Shown here piece after piece: positions 13,733 to 26,659 of a stretch of DNA of 64,000 nucleotides. The stretch's first letter is position 1. Every line of letters begins with the position of its first letter. Under the pieces are notes generated by a model. It did no database searches, had not been told where the DNA came from, and was given only the letters and a program-made list of their open reading frames with translations. The stretch comes from Mesocentrotus franciscanus (lineage: Eukaryota; Echinodermata; Echinoidea; Camarodonta; Strongylocentrotidae): the NCBI GenBank assembly GCA_037976565.1, contig CP137675.1, positions 844,323-908,322 on the forward strand, in the 5' to 3' direction. The translations under genes were made by a program, and so were the position numbers.

Positions 13733-13777
13733 GCTGAGAGCCAGAAGATCGTTAACTCAGAACGACCTTCTGGCTCT
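13733..13777. repeat. Short near-perfect hairpin
   Basis: AGAGCCAGAAGATCGTT and AACGACCTTCTGGCTCT are inverted copies with one mismatch, around a 7-nt loop. Confidence 0.8.
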
Positions 13778-13846
13778 AAGCAGACGTTCTCACTCCGGTG
13801 AATCAAGTCCACAAGAGCAAAATCCTAATGAAACATTTCTTGTGTA

Positions 13847-14185
13847 GAGGTGTTGTGGTCTAGTAGATAAGTCACCGGACTGTAGATCACAAGGTACGGG
13901 GTTCAAATCCCTGCCCGGCACTAACGTCCTTGGCAAGACGTTAATCTACATTTGCCACTCTCCTCCCAGGTGTTAAATTGGTACCTGGTATGATGCGAAC
14001 CTGAATGTAGTTTGCTCAGCATTGTGAGCGTCTGTAAAATGGCGCCTGGCTGGAATGCTTCCCAGGGAGTGGAGAATGTGCAAACAATGTGTACGGACAA
14101 GCCTGAATCCGATGCCGGGGTTATAATATATCTGTAAAGTACTTACAGACATCGTCAATGTATTAAGCGCTATATAAATGCTGAA
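13847..14185 (+). mobile_element. tRNA-derived SINE
   Basis: The head has an A-box-like GTGGTCTAGTAGATAAG and a B-box GGTTCAAATCC near 13902, as in RNA polymerase III promoters of tRNA-derived SINEs. The body carries CATTTGCCACTCTCC and AAGCGCTATATAAATGC, which recur in other copies. It ends directly in an ATT microsatellite. This is the most complete copy in the window. Confidence 0.9.
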
Positions 14186-14335
<150 letters not shown>

Positions 14336-14973
14336 AGGGAGACCTCTGAGAAATTGTGGGTATTGCACTCATCTTTGCTCTATCATGCGTTTGCCAAAAC
14401 GCACCTATTTGAAACAAAGAAATATACAAACGCCCAACATCTGTATAACAAAATAAAACAATATAATTAACCAATATATTTTCAGTCGCCATAAAATTAT
14501 GACAGATTTAGAGACAACATGACGACTTTCGATGTTTGCAAAAATGTGATATTATCTTTATAGGTTCAAAACTTGAATAAAACAAACACACACTTATACT
14601 CACGCACACGCACACACACCTAAATGGGAAAAATGGAGATGGATTGCACCGAAGAAAAGATTATTACCATTGTTGGAGAATTGCGATTGGTCGGAATTGA
14701 TTCTCCAATAAATAGCAAAGTTAGAATCTCCTATCTGTTATGTTCAGAGCTACGATTGATATCAACCTCCATTCAGCTGTGACCGATTTAAAATCAAATG
14801 CATCTCTTTTGAGACTGGGGTCAGCTTCTACAAAATGATATATTTTCTTTGCAACTTGAACTCTGTCATCATTACCATTTCTAAAATAAATTCACCTGAA
14901 TAATTGTTTACACGTTCATCTATCTACGTTTGTGACATAGGATAAAGACAGTGAAGAGTCAAAGCTATACCCC

Positions 14974-15213
14974 CAGGGGCGGATCCAGCCGGCGGCAAGG
15001 GAGGGAGCCTAAAGGGGCCCACTTCGTGCGAAAATTTGAAAATCGTGCCGGTCGATTTTTCGCTCAGTGGGGGGGGGGTAGTGAGCACAATTTTTTTTTG
15101 GCACCCGAAAATTTTTTCCCTACGGGAAGGGTAATTTTTTTCCACCACCCCCCTTGAGCGCCCCTTGAGCTAGGGAGGGCCCGGGCCCCGGGCCCTCCCC
15201 TGATCCGCCACTG
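14974..15213. mobile_element. MITE of the GGCGGATCC family
   Basis: The ends CAGGGGCGGATCCAG and CTGATCCGCCACTG are imperfect inverted repeats. Near the right end sits a GC palindrome (about 15173-15199, core GGGCCCGGGCCC). Confidence 0.75.
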
Positions 15214-17514
15214 CCCCCCTGCTTCCCTTTCATTCTCATCCTCCCCTCTGAAATGGCTGAAAGTTAAAATAGGAGGATCGAGCCCCTAGGGGATGTTCTT
15301 CACGGATCGTTGGCCGCAGTCAGGCCGCGACTAGCCAAGGTCTCTTTGGCTGGGTACCTATTGATTACCGAGAGAGGGGAGAGGAGGAAGAGGGGAAATC
15401 AACGGAAATCCACTAATGAAAGTTTCCTTCCATCGGCCTGCCATCGGTGAATTCAAAATTTATTTTCTCACCGATAGATATGGAATGATGGCATTGGGAT
15501 GTTTAGGCGAAGATGTTAGGATTAAGAATGGTGGAGGGTTTTTATTACAGCATGATTGTTGGTCACGTGGTTTTCTTTGAAACCAGGTTTAAAAATAAAT
15601 AATATTTGAAAATCACTTCAGCCATCACCACCATAAAACAACATCATCATCGTCATCATCGATATCGTCTTGATCAATATACATGTAGTAGGCAAACAAA
15701 TGCCCAATTATTTTTAATCGTTTTTAACCAACATTATCACGTTATCTTTTTTAAATTTTGGAATGTTTCACGTGGAAGAGGCAAGGATTTGGGGCTTCCC
15801 AAACCTCAAACCCCTACCCCCTCAATTTTGATTTGGGCAACCGTCAACTCATATTCAAACAGTAAGGTGGTTAAATGGTATTTTTTTAAATATCTTATTG
15901 GGTAAATTGTTATTGTACGCTTTCGCTAGAAAATTCCGAATCTGGAAAGTTTATATTCGGGTAGTCAACATCAGCCGGTGGAAAGATTATATCCAAACGT
16001 CTCCTCGTATCATCTTTTGTCTAACAATGTTTGCATTTATTAATCAAAACAATGTCTGGTAGTAACATTTTCATTCTTTCAGAAAGAGACAAATGGAGCA
16101 TATGATTTGATCTCAATACACAGAGGTAATGCGAGATGGAAAGAGAATCCCCAAACACCGTCTATGAGGCATCAATCATAGTGAATGAAATACAACACTG
16201 TCGCCAAATATTTGAATCACCATTTTTCAAAACATACCGATGCATGTGGTCATATAATATCCCGCGGGACTGAATATATTAAAGAAATTATATGTTGAGT
16301 ACTGGGGGCTCTTGCAAAAGAAAAAGTTGCGATTCAATGCAACCCAATAAAAATAATTATAATATTATTATTTGATAAACGCAACTTGATTTTCAATTAA
16401 TCAGGACAGCGTATTTAAGACTTGCGTTTTTTTTTAAATTTTGGTTGCATTAATTCCCAATTTTTTATGCAAGAGAGCACTGGTCATGCAGTTCCATTGT
16501 CAAAAGATATTGTCTAGAAATTAATTTGCAGAGTTCATTGTGTAGTAGACATGGTAGATAGGAACAATGTTAATTAAAAGGTTTTTGAATCATCAAAACT
16601 ATAACAAAGTTCCTAAATCTTGCTGAAAGTCACCAAAATGGAAAGGAGAAGTCACAGATCTCGGTATATATGGAACCACAGACACAGTTAGCTTTTGAAT
16701 ACTGAAGTTTTTGACTACATGTATTACTTTCAAAGTTTAAAAATATGAAAGTATTTCAAGAGCAACGCTTTTCATCAGACGTTGCTTCTGTGACATCCTT
16801 CACTTGAAATCAAAGGAATGAGAAAGCTCATAAATTAGTTATCACCCTTATCTATCAACTTTCCCTTCAATACTACGGAGCTAGGCGTATTTAACAAATA
16901 ACATGAAACAAATGCCAAACGATAAAACAATAATGCATTTGTGTGGTATGTTTTGAAAGAGCGTATTGTCACCTTTCGTTCGAATCGGCCATAACTCATT
17001 TCATTCACTCTTACTGACTTATGGGTCATAAAGAAATAATAAGGTATGAAATAATGTGTTTCCTCGCTGATTAGTTATGAAGGTAATTCATATCGTGTAA
17101 TATAACACCTTGTTATAGGCCGAACGGAGGCAATATATCAATTGACAGAGCTCGCTTTGTTTACCCCCAAATTCATGTCTCAACCTATATGTATAAGGAT
17201 TTATAAAAGGGGAAATAATTCAATATCATAGAAAATGAAGTCTTTGATAAAACAAATGTTTCTCGCATCGTGTCAATATGGATGGTTTCCTTACGATGTT
17301 GTTGTTTTCAAATCGATACAACCTGGGTGGTTTTCGAGACTTCAATTTCCAAACATTTGTATTGCATTTTAATTAGGCCTACACATCATTTATTTTTTAT
17401 TAAACATCATGTGGATACAATATACCCCATATTAAATGGAATGTTGGAAATAAGTTCTTTTTATTAATCTTTAGATTTGGTTTGTTGGTATATTTTAACT
17501 GAATGCTTGTAAGC
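15214..17514. other. Non-coding, no recognised feature
   Basis: AT-rich DNA with only small ORFs and no convincing splice-site pair or repeat family. Confidence 0.45.
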
Positions 17515-17690
17515 AACCAGGGGACTGAGCGGTAGCCACAGCTTTAAGATCTTTCCGAGGGACTTGGTAATGAGGGTTAATGCCATACCAAAGCTAGGGC
17601 ACTATCGCATTGACTTGGTTTCGAACCCGGGGCCTCTCAGTTACAAGACAACTGCTCTGTACCACTGAGCCATCACGCCTTCTCTTCTCT
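17515..17690 (-). mobile_element. Second SINE family, tRNA-like head
   Basis: Read on the minus strand it begins GGCGTGATGGCTCAGTGG (A box), has an anticodon-loop-like CTTGTAA, and then GGGTTCGAAACC (B box). The 3' CCA-adjacent acceptor stem is not matched, so it is a tRNA-derived SINE rather than a tRNA gene. It differs from the family at 13847. Confidence 0.75.
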
Positions 17691-18157
17691 AAACTTCTTC
17701 TACTTAACAGCCTTTAAGCCACTGTCACCATCTCTCAGTATTATTATCCCTAACCCTTATACATTACAAAGATATCCTCTTTAAAAATAATATTTCAGCC
17801 CATTAATTGGGCTATTACCGTTTGGGAAATAGGAAATAAAAAGAGAAATACTTACAAAATACAGATTGACCCAAATACATCACGCAGATCTTTGAGTTAG
17901 TACATCTAGTGGTTTGAAGCAGTCATAGAATTTTCCAAGTCGCATTGCAAGAAAAAAATTCTCAACATTTGAACCTTGAAAATTATATATACATGAAGCA
18001 TTCTTCATGACCCTTCAAATAATTCCATAGTGCATTATGCATTACTCATCGAAAATTATATAGCCTTCCACCCCTTTCCAACAAAATTGAATTCCATCCT
18101 CAAGTACTACACTATACATATACGACTGCGCGGCATTTAAATTATTCTGCTTTCTAG

Positions 18158-18403
18158 ATTAAAACAACAGCAAAGAATGATAAAATGTCCGCAAATGTCT
18201 GGCAGAAGAAGAGAAAAGTCTAGAGTCACCCGAGCTCAAGCAATCTTACTCGTAGACATCGTAGACAAAGAATCTAAACAAGGAAGACAATCATCCGGAC
18301 AGACAGAAAAATATAAAGGAATTAACGCAAATCGAGGCGGGGACGAAGACAAGGAATTATTGTCAAAAGCTCGCATTATTAGCTTTTTTCTGGTGAATTT
18401 CAG
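18158..18403 (+). CDS. Weak candidate exon upstream of the 12-Cys gene
   Basis: A TTTCTAG acceptor precedes 18158 and a TTTCAG|GTCAGG donor follows 18403. The frame between is open and ends with 2 nt, which matches the 1-nt start of the exon at 21284. The product is basic and hydrophilic (contains GRRREKSRVTRAQ) and not recognisable. A chance ORF is quite possible. Confidence 0.22.
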
Positions 18404-18409
18404 GTCAGG

Positions 18410-21280
18410 TTATTTTCTTGTTCTTTCCCAATGGCACCACTTTTACATAAATTTCTAGAGCAAACAAATGCAATTATTACTGACTATCTCTGTAGGCCCT
18501 GACTGAGAGGAAGAAAATATGCAAAAAGTTATGTATACATGTACATGTAGATCAATATAAAGGCATTGCTTCATAGATCCAAACACACATGTCTACTAAA
18601 AGCATTATTTCCCTCCAATTAAATGTTGATAAAAAAATATCGAGGTCACTGAACTTTGAACAATATCAGGTGTAGTTGTGAGGTCTCTTGCCATGGGTTT
18701 AAATATGTGATGAATAATTTACTGCAGGATTGTAATATGTTAAGAATCATGGGGTATGTAGGTATTCATGATGTAAAATAAATATCTATATGCTTTGACT
18801 ACTAGGTAGCCATTATGAAAAACAAAACACTTTAGATCATAGGACACAAATAAGCTGAAAGAAACCGAGGCAAAGAAACAACATCTAATCATTGCAATGT
18901 TTATTTTATTTTGTTTATCACTGTTTTTATTTTCTTGAAAATACTCATGAATTTCATGTAAAATAAATTGGAAAAAAGAACAAATAAAATGTCTGAACTA
19001 GGCTAATTGACATCCATGTTATATTCACATACATTGTACACAGGAAAATATAGGATTGACACAATACTGATTTTAAAAATTGTACTTAGCCTTAGCTACA
19101 GTCTGAACTAATCATTTATCCTTGATCAGTGAAATGTTATTGGATGATGGCCTGATGATGACCATGGACATTTGAAATTACCAACCTAAGCAATTGTTTA
19201 GGGTGCTAGGTTGCCTGGCTGGTGATAGGTTGCCTGACTGGCAACCAAAGTAAAAAAAGTTATAACAGAACCTTGTCAGAAATTGTGTAAAAGTACCATA
19301 TAAATTGCTGGATGCTGGGATAAATCATAATAGATTATGATGGATCTATAGCAATAATTCATAGGCTTACAATCAAGTAAGTACAAAGAAAATACATTGT
19401 ATATTCATAAATTGAATATGGGCAATTCAAACGTAACAGACATGACCTTCAGAACATTTTTTGTCGTTATTTAAGACCATCTCAAACAAAGTTAAGTCCT
19501 AAAACTTATCTCAGTCAGTGATTCAGCATATTTGACACAGTATCCATCTGAATAGTTGATGAGAAAACAGACTCTTTGTAGCCGTAACAGATATGAACAA
19601 ACTAGACAAGGATATATTACTCACTGTTAACAGATTCAACGCATCTAGTTCTTGGTATCAACATAAGCTTCTAATCATACTCTAAACATACATATTATAC
19701 ATAAGAGACTTCGGTGGAAAGCGCTTTATAAGCACCGTTTCATTATTATTATTCTATTATACACCAATTGTATTATTTATATCCTTGTAATACTAATAGC
19801 TAGAAATGTGGTGTAATGGACATGACAGATTAAGCTTAACAAACGTGTGGCTTTGCTTTAACAGGTTCAATGTGACATGAAAAGTTAATATTGGGTATCT
19901 TTGATCCCTTCAACATAATTTACTACCAAAGAATCGAGTCTGAAGTGCTTGTGGTGTAAAATCATGAGACTAAAAGATTGGATGTTGATTAAATTGACCT
20001 AAAAAAATAAGTGTTTAAAAGAAAATCATACTGAATGTACTGCGCTCTTACTGATATGCCACTCAAATGACAAGCTTGTTGAGCTCGTATGTTTCATACC
20101 AAATTTGTCCTGTGGCATACACTGTACATATTTCTGTAGCTATTGTCAGTTGTATGACTTTTGGCTAATGACCATTTTCCATATAATTACCCATATGCAG
20201 AACACAATATCATTTTGTTTTAAAAAAATGTGACAGAATACTTCTTGAGTCCTTTCAATCTGATTTTATTTATTATGTATCTGTTTAATTCCTCCTATCT
20301 TTCAATGAAAGAGATACTGAAGAAAGTTACATAATAATGAACAAAAAAACGTTATACCTTATCACACCTCTCCATTCTATGTCCATTTGCCTACATAGAA
20401 CAACAGTTGCTCATTACTGTTTGTGTAGAAAATAGAAATAATAAAATTAATTAGCAAAAGAAAATAGAGAATATGATGTGTAATCTTTACACAATCCCTG
20501 AATATATTACATGTAAACGAATGACTGAATGGAAGAGATTATGTGACTTGGTCTTAGAGCAAAGAAAACATTTTATCTTTGTCAACATTTAAATGTTGCT
20601 TTATGCATCATTCCATTATAGAATGCTACTTGGACTTGCTTTATTTCAAAACATATGAATAATATTATCAATATCATTACTACATTTAAAACAATATAAA
20701 CAAATAGAATTTGATTGTCTAATCTATTATTTTCATGGAGGTCTGCATCATAGAGGTGATTTGTGCACCTTGAGTGCCATTATAGGCAGATATGTGTGCT
20801 ATACAAATCTTAAATTATTATATTATTATTATGGAAGATTGTACAGTACACACATATCAGTCTCCCTCTCATCCTGAGGGTAAAATGTATTGCCAACCAA
20901 TCTAGAGTTGACTTGAAATACCACACTCATCGTTTTCTCTATGAACAGCTATTGTGTTTATTTAATGTAAAATGCATACTTTCCAGACAAAAGTTGTTGA
21001 TGGAAGAATCTTGTCTGAGGTTTATCCAACCCATCAACAACTAAGCAGTAAGCAAACAATACTTTAACAAAAGGGAATTAATTGTGTGAATCATGTTCAA
21101 TGACAATTCTTGTCATATCGTTGAGAGATAAGAAGCATATCTGTAAACATGAATACAATACAAAGATGCTTTACTTCAATCCATAGCTTAAGTTTCGATT
21201 TGACAACAGATCATTGTCAATAACTCTACAGTTTGAATAACATCTTATAATTGCACTTTCTCTTGGATCTTTGTCCATTC
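18410..21280. other. AT-rich, SINE 3' remnants only
   Basis: Two short pieces resemble SINE 3' ends followed by ATT runs: about 19690-19765 (AAGCGCTTTATAAGC) and about 20745-20835 (TGTGCTATACAAATC). Nothing else is recognised. Confidence 0.5.
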
Positions 21281-21283
21281 TAG

Positions 21284-21482
21284 AGATAATGCAGATGTCC
21301 CTCAGAGTTGCCAAGGTCAGTGTCAGCACACGTCCTGCCTAGCATGTCAGTTCATCGCAGAGGAGCCGGACTGCGGCCGCTGCTCAACGGATGACTTCAG
21401 GTGTATTCGGCGCTATGCAAAGTGCCTACGACGAAACCACTGCTCAAAGCGTTACTTCCCTTGCCTCCTGAAAGAAACACCT
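21284..21482 (+). CDS. Exon of a 12-cysteine, probably secreted protein
   Basis: The acceptor TCCATTCTAG precedes it and the strong donor CCT|GTAAGT follows. One nt plus 66 codons are open and much richer in GC and CpG than the surrounding AT-rich DNA. Ten cysteines fall at exon positions 9, 13, 18, 21, 30, 33, 40, 47, 53 and 60, starting QSCQGQCQHTSCLAC. The density and spacing suggest a disulphide-rich extracellular domain. No family is recognised. The exon needs an upstream exon ending in phase 2; a weak candidate lies at 18158-18403, and no signal-peptide exon was identified. Confidence 0.75.
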
Positions 21483-22083
21483 GTAAGTAGACAGAACATG
21501 GAGGTTTATATGCATGTTTATATGCATGTGGTTTATATCTAAGATCTACTTGTATCAGGGAACGTGAAACCACAAATAACATATCACATAATTTCACATA
21601 TATGAAATATTGCTTTATTTTCTTTATTTTTTAGATTAAAATATTAAGCAACAATAAATTGTAAAGGTGTTGCATAATTGCCATAGCTCTGTGTGTTTCT
21701 CCAACAATAAATGAAAATTTCCTTCAATTGAAAATTACAGAGTGAAATAATAAAGAGAGAAGCCTTTACTACCAAAGATGGAATAGGGCCCTAAGATAGA
21801 TGGTGTTGCAATTGATCTGATTAAATTAAAGTCAATCAATTGTTATGATCTCATTTTTTTGTTATGGTAATGGGTACTGACTGACATAAACTCAAGTTCA
21901 TTAAAAGCATCTCCTCTTAATATTTACACAGGCTAAATTTCTTAAGGTGATTAATTAAAAAGTCACCATTAAACTTTGTTTGTAATCTGTATGCACAGAA
22001 ATAGTGTGTAATATGATTGAATCTGACTGAATTTCTTTCAATGTACTTTTAATTATCATTTCCCCCTCTCATTTCCATTACAG

Positions 22084-22137
22084 GAATTAACGGGAAAATT
22101 CCAGTGCAGAGTACCAGAGTGCAGCACCAGCTTATAA
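22084..22137 (+). CDS. Last coding exon of the 12-cysteine protein
   Basis: The acceptor TTCCATTACAG precedes GAA in phase 0, matching the phase-0 donor at 21482. Seventeen codons (containing FQCRVPECSTSL) bring the last two cysteines, then TAA at 22135-22137. The even total of 12 fits complete disulphide pairing. The 600-bp intron between the two exons shows no coding signal. Confidence 0.72.
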   Translation, partial: ELTGKFQCRVPECSTSL

Positions 22138-22312
22138 GAACACGCTTCATCTTTAACCATAGCAGTTCACAAGTTACTAAAACATCTCAATTAATCAGAT
22201 TTGACTCTTCAAAATTGGCAACAAATATTTTTATCTTTCAATCTTATATAGCTGAAAACAAATAATCAAAACATGGATTTAATGAAGGAAAGTGCAGAAT
22301 ATTATAAAATGC

Positions 22313-22318
22313 AATAAA
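22313..22318 (+). terminator. Poly(A) signal AATAAA for the 12-Cys gene
   Basis: AATAAA lies 176 nt after the TAA, in AT-rich 3' UTR-like sequence. This is the first canonical signal downstream and a plausible end of the transcript. Confidence 0.5.
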
Positions 22319-22319
22319 A

Positions 22320-24590
22320 AAAAATGCCATTTCATACAAATTTGTTTTTTATTTTGAATTCAATTGCATTGCCAATTTGCACTGCAATGTTTATTCATAA
22401 ACAACACAATGTACTGCAAATGAAATGTACTCAAGATTGTTTGAGATGTTCATTCTCTCTGCTCATGTATTCTGTGTATTTTAAACAATCTGAATCAAGA
22501 GGTTACACTAAAATGTCACTACACTGAACTGCTATGGGGTATCTTAGTTATTGAGACCATAGTACTTTTTTAATTAAAATATCATAACAAAATGTTAACC
22601 TTTAAACAATAAAAACCCTTCAAAAATGAAAAAATGGTGAAATGATAAATCCTAACCACTGGTTAGATAAAGCAACTAAAACATTAAATTTCAATATATT
22701 CAGAATTGTAGTTTCACCAACATTGTAATGGTTGGCAGGAAAAGGTTAAATCATACATTCCTGAACACACTCATTACCCCTAAACTATGTGATTGGACAG
22801 GGGCTGTAAACATTGTGGAAAAAATCCTACTCATTGGCTAATTCATTGGCTAACAAGACAAACAAATAGATATTAACAAATCATTATTAAAATCATAAAT
22901 ATTGTTTGGATTCATGCATTGATGTACCGAGTTGATATTGTGTCCTGCATTTGTGCTGACCACAGTGAGACATATCTAACAAAAAAATATTGTGTGCACA
23001 ACAAATATGATAATAAAATAGTTTTCTTGTTATTGTATAGAGTATAATAAGAATCAAGATGACCAATTTTAAAGGAATTAAATCAATGGCATGACAAGAA
23101 AATCTGTAAAATGATCAGCAATATATTCCAAACTGGTTGGAAATTTAATAATTTGACAACACATGAAGGCAGAGTGATTTGGTTAGAATTTAATTTTAAG
23201 TGTGTGTATTCATCAGGAGGGCTAAATTCATTTGAAGGGAGTGTCAACCATTTGGAGGTCTATACCAAGAGAGATGATTGAACACAAATATCCATTTTGT
23301 ATCACTAAGAATCACCAATGTAATGGCAAAATATCTCAAAATAAAAACTGACTACAAAATTGTATCCTCTCAAGACAGGAATACTGGTATAAAACACTAG
23401 AACTGACATTTTCATTTTTACTTTTTGTTAAAGTATTCCAATAATGCAAGATGAAAATAGATATTCCTTTAAAATCCTTAATTCTTCTTGTTCCTGATTG
23501 TTCACTATTTTGTAAGTCTGTTATCAACATAGCATAGTTCTAGTACAAAGGATTTACATCTGTGTAAATGATTGACACTTCCTTTAAACATTTGATTTTT
23601 ACTGTAAATAATGTAGGCTTTAATTTATTGAATATGAATAACAATCATGCTAATTGTACATATTTAGATGAATGCAAATGATGTGAAATTGTGATTACAT
23701 GTTTATCAATTCTTTCGCGTTTAGTTATTGTGGAATTGTGAATTTTATAATAGTTCTCGAGAACTGACACAGTAAAATAAAAAATGGCAAAAAAATTTCC
23801 TAAATCTGTCATATTTTTTTTTGTTGGGGGCTAAAAACTGAAGAAAAAAATTGGTGACTGCAATTCAGACACCCACGTCTCAAATCTTGCTGAATAATCA
23901 AATGGACAAAACAAAAAAACAAAACAACAACAGCAATAACAAAGAAAGAAAAGAAAAAACCTGGACTAGTATCCAATAAAATTAGTTTCCTCAATTTAAA
24001 CCAGTACGCTGCATTGCCAATTCCAAAGACGGTAGAAAAAGTAAGATAGAAATAAATTAATTGAGAGCAAAAGTGCTGGCACATATGTGAGTGTATATGA
24101 CAAAATGATTGTATTCATGCTTGGACTGACAATTATATCATAATAATGTTTTCTGTTTTGTTTTCAAAGTTGAATTCCTGACAAAGTTGTTTGTGTGAAT
24201 TATTGTTACTTTTGTACATATTCTTATTTATTTGCATAATAAAATGCTAAATTAAAGTTTAAAATTTGAACTGCTCGCCTGTTTGTCATCATGTTCTGTG
24301 TTTTATAATATGCTTAAATGATGTGTGATTGGTTGCATTTAAAAGTACATATGAGACAATAGGCACAATTTGTTTTTTTGTTGTTTTCTATCAAAAGCAT
24401 TATCTTAATAATAAATATGAATACATTTCCCAGCAAAAATTGGTGGGGAAAAAAATGAATCAAAATTCAAATTATCAAAGAGAGCCATACGTTCTTTAAA
24501 AAAATAAAAATAAAGACGATGAAAAAATAAAGGGATGAAAAAATAAAGGGAGAGAAGAAGATAACGTACAAAGACAGAGGAAGAGTGTGG
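22320..24590. other. AT-rich, no recognised feature
   Basis: No exon-like ORF with paired splice sites. T- and A-rich tracts near 23810 and 23910 give low-complexity ORFs. Another AATAAA near 24239 could end a longer transcript. Confidence 0.45.
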
Positions 24591-24599
24591 CAGAGAAGG

Positions 24600-24651
24600 A
24601 TGAAGAGACAGGGTGGGAGAGACAGACAAAGAGAGAGAGACAGAGACAGAC

Positions 24652-24688
<37 letters not shown>

Positions 24689-24900
24689 GAGAGATGGAGA
24701 GAAAGAGACAGAGACAGAGAGAGAGATGGAGAGACAGACAGAGAGACAGACACAGAGGGTACAAGATATGGACACAGAAAGAAATGGAGAGGGAGAGGTA
24801 CAGAGAGAGAGAGAGGAGAGATGAATTGATGTGTGGAGGTGTCGTGGTAGAGAGAGAGAGAGACAGAGAGAAAGAGAGATGGACAGATAGACAGATAGAC

Positions 24901-24931
<31 letters not shown>

Positions 24932-25427
24932 CTGACAGACACAGAGGGTACAAGATATGGACACAGAAAGAAATGGAGAGGTAGAGGTACAGAGAGAGAG
25001 AGAGAGGAGAGATGAATTGATGTGTGGAGGTGTCGTGGTAGAGAGAGAGAGAGACAGAGAGAAAGAGAGATGGACAGATAGACAGATAGACAGAGAGACA
25101 GAGAGAGAGAGAGAGAGAGACTGACAGACACAGAGGGTACAAGATATGGATACAGAAAGAAATGGAGAGACAGAGGAAGATGTACAAGAGAGAGAGAGGG
25201 GAGATATGAATGGATGTGTGGATGTGTCATGGTAGAGATGGAGAGAGAGAGAGAGAGAGAGAGAGGAAGATAGAGAGACAGACAGAGAGACAGAGAAACA
25301 GACATAGACACAGAGGGTACGAGATACGGATACAGAACTTCACTGAGGTATAAGTACAGAGAGAGAGAGAAGAGAGAGAGAAGAGAGAGGAGATATGAAT
25401 GGATGTGTGGATGTGTCATGGTAGAGA

Positions 25428-25470
<43 letters not shown>

Positions 25471-25504
25471 TATGAATGGATGTGTGGAGGTGTCATGGTA
25501 GAGA

Positions 25505-25540
<36 letters not shown>

Positions 25541-25566
25541 AGAGAGGAGATATGAATGGATGTGTG
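24600..25566. repeat. GA-rich higher-order array with SINE-head segments
   Basis: GAGA and GACA runs alternate with a unique-looking segment of about 190-bp periodicity that contains GGGTACAAGATATGGA and then GGATGTGTGGAGGTGTCGTGG. That last segment appears near 24830, 25020, 25210, 25403, 25483 and 25563, at first every 190 bp and then every 80 bp. The final copy runs straight into an intact SINE head. The minus strand gives a 307-codon Ser/Leu ORF that is purely compositional. Confidence 0.9.
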
Positions 25567-25800
25567 GAGGTGTCGTGGTCTAGTGGTTCATTCTCTTGAC
25601 TCTAAATCCAAGGGTTGAGGGTTCGAATCCAAGACATTAATCAACATTTGCCACTCTCCACCCAGGCGTTAAATGTGTACCTGGCAGGATTTATTCCTTA
25701 AAAAGCACTGTACGCTGATTACAGCTGCCAGAGCTAAAGCCAGGGTAATATTATCCAAATTTCTTTGGAAGCGCATTGGGATATAATACATTATTATTAC
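25567..25800 (+). mobile_element. tRNA-derived SINE, 13847 family
   Basis: Head GGTGTCGTGGTCTAGTGG, B box GGTTCGAATCC near 25619, body CATTTGCCACTCTCCACCC, then GCGCATTGGGATATAATAC and ATT triplets. The central part is shorter than in the 13847 copy. Confidence 0.85.
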
Positions 25801-26655
25801 CCCACTTAAATTCTTGTATTCTTGTATTATATGGGCATGCTCTAGTATGCAAAATGCCAATAGGCTTCTAATGTTACAGAAGAAAACTATAAGAATTATA
25901 TCACACAGCCAATACCTTGCCCATACTATACCTCTTTTTTACAACCTTAACATTTTAAGAGTATACAACTAATATTTATGTCCATCAATTAATGTATTTA
26001 TGCTTTAAAAAACTTTTACCAAGTACCATTTTGCCTTATTTTCAACTCAATAAAAATATTAATGGCCACCAGACCAGGTATTCATATAATTTTCATATTC
26101 CAGGGGTAAGGACACTAGTTTCTCAAAATACAATTTTCTTCAGGGGTCCCAAAATTTGGAATGATATACCAATAGAAATTAGACTCCATCACTGAATAGT
26201 TTTAAAAGAAAATTTGAATTGTATTTATTAAAAAAATACTCAATAGTGCAATAACCTACTTTTTAAATTTTCATCAGACAGATAAGTGTTGTGTTGGTGT
26301 GTATGGGAGAGAGTGTATGTGTGAATGTAAATTATTATTATTATTTTTTTTCTTCTTCTTCCTTTTAAAAAAAAAATAATAATTTTAAATAATGTGCTTA
26401 GTTTCTTATACAATTACTGGGGACAGACTTTTACATAAGGCCCGGCCTTCCTGTCTAGTCTCCAAATACTTTCATTAATGTACATGTTTAAAGTTTTTCC
26501 CCTTGTTATTCATGTCTTCTCCACTTGTGTTATTCTCATGTTATACATTGATACATGTATTATATTTTAACTTTTATATGTTTGTTTTCCTTTGTATATT
26601 TTTAATTAAAGTATTGAATAAAGTGAACTTGAACTTGAACTTGAACTTGGATGTT
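25801..26655 (+). mobile_element. LINE 3' end with ORF2 C-terminal remnant
   Basis: Broken plus-strand reading includes QKKTIRIISHSQYLAHT near 25880 and, in the ORF at 25992-26195, VRTLVSQNTIFFRGPKIWND. These match the usual C-terminal end of non-LTR reverse-transcriptase ORFs (arginine-rich block, then FRGP.IWN). Stops and frame changes show it is dead. It ends in four GAACTT-type hexamers near 26630-26650, the 3' tail of the element. Confidence 0.8.
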
Positions 26656-26659
26656 ATAT

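Noticed and set aside
13849..13920. tRNA gene
   Set aside because: A and B boxes are present but no acceptor stem closes; the same head recurs in SINE copies at 25567 and 57967.
17600..17690. tRNA-Thr-like gene on the minus strand
   Set aside because: The anticodon-like loop and B box are present, but the acceptor stem does not pair and the sequence continues as a SINE body.
24405..25419. Minus-strand ORFs up to 307 codons, Ser/Leu-rich
   Set aside because: They are the antisense of the GA-rich array; three frames are open together and the composition is that of the repeat.
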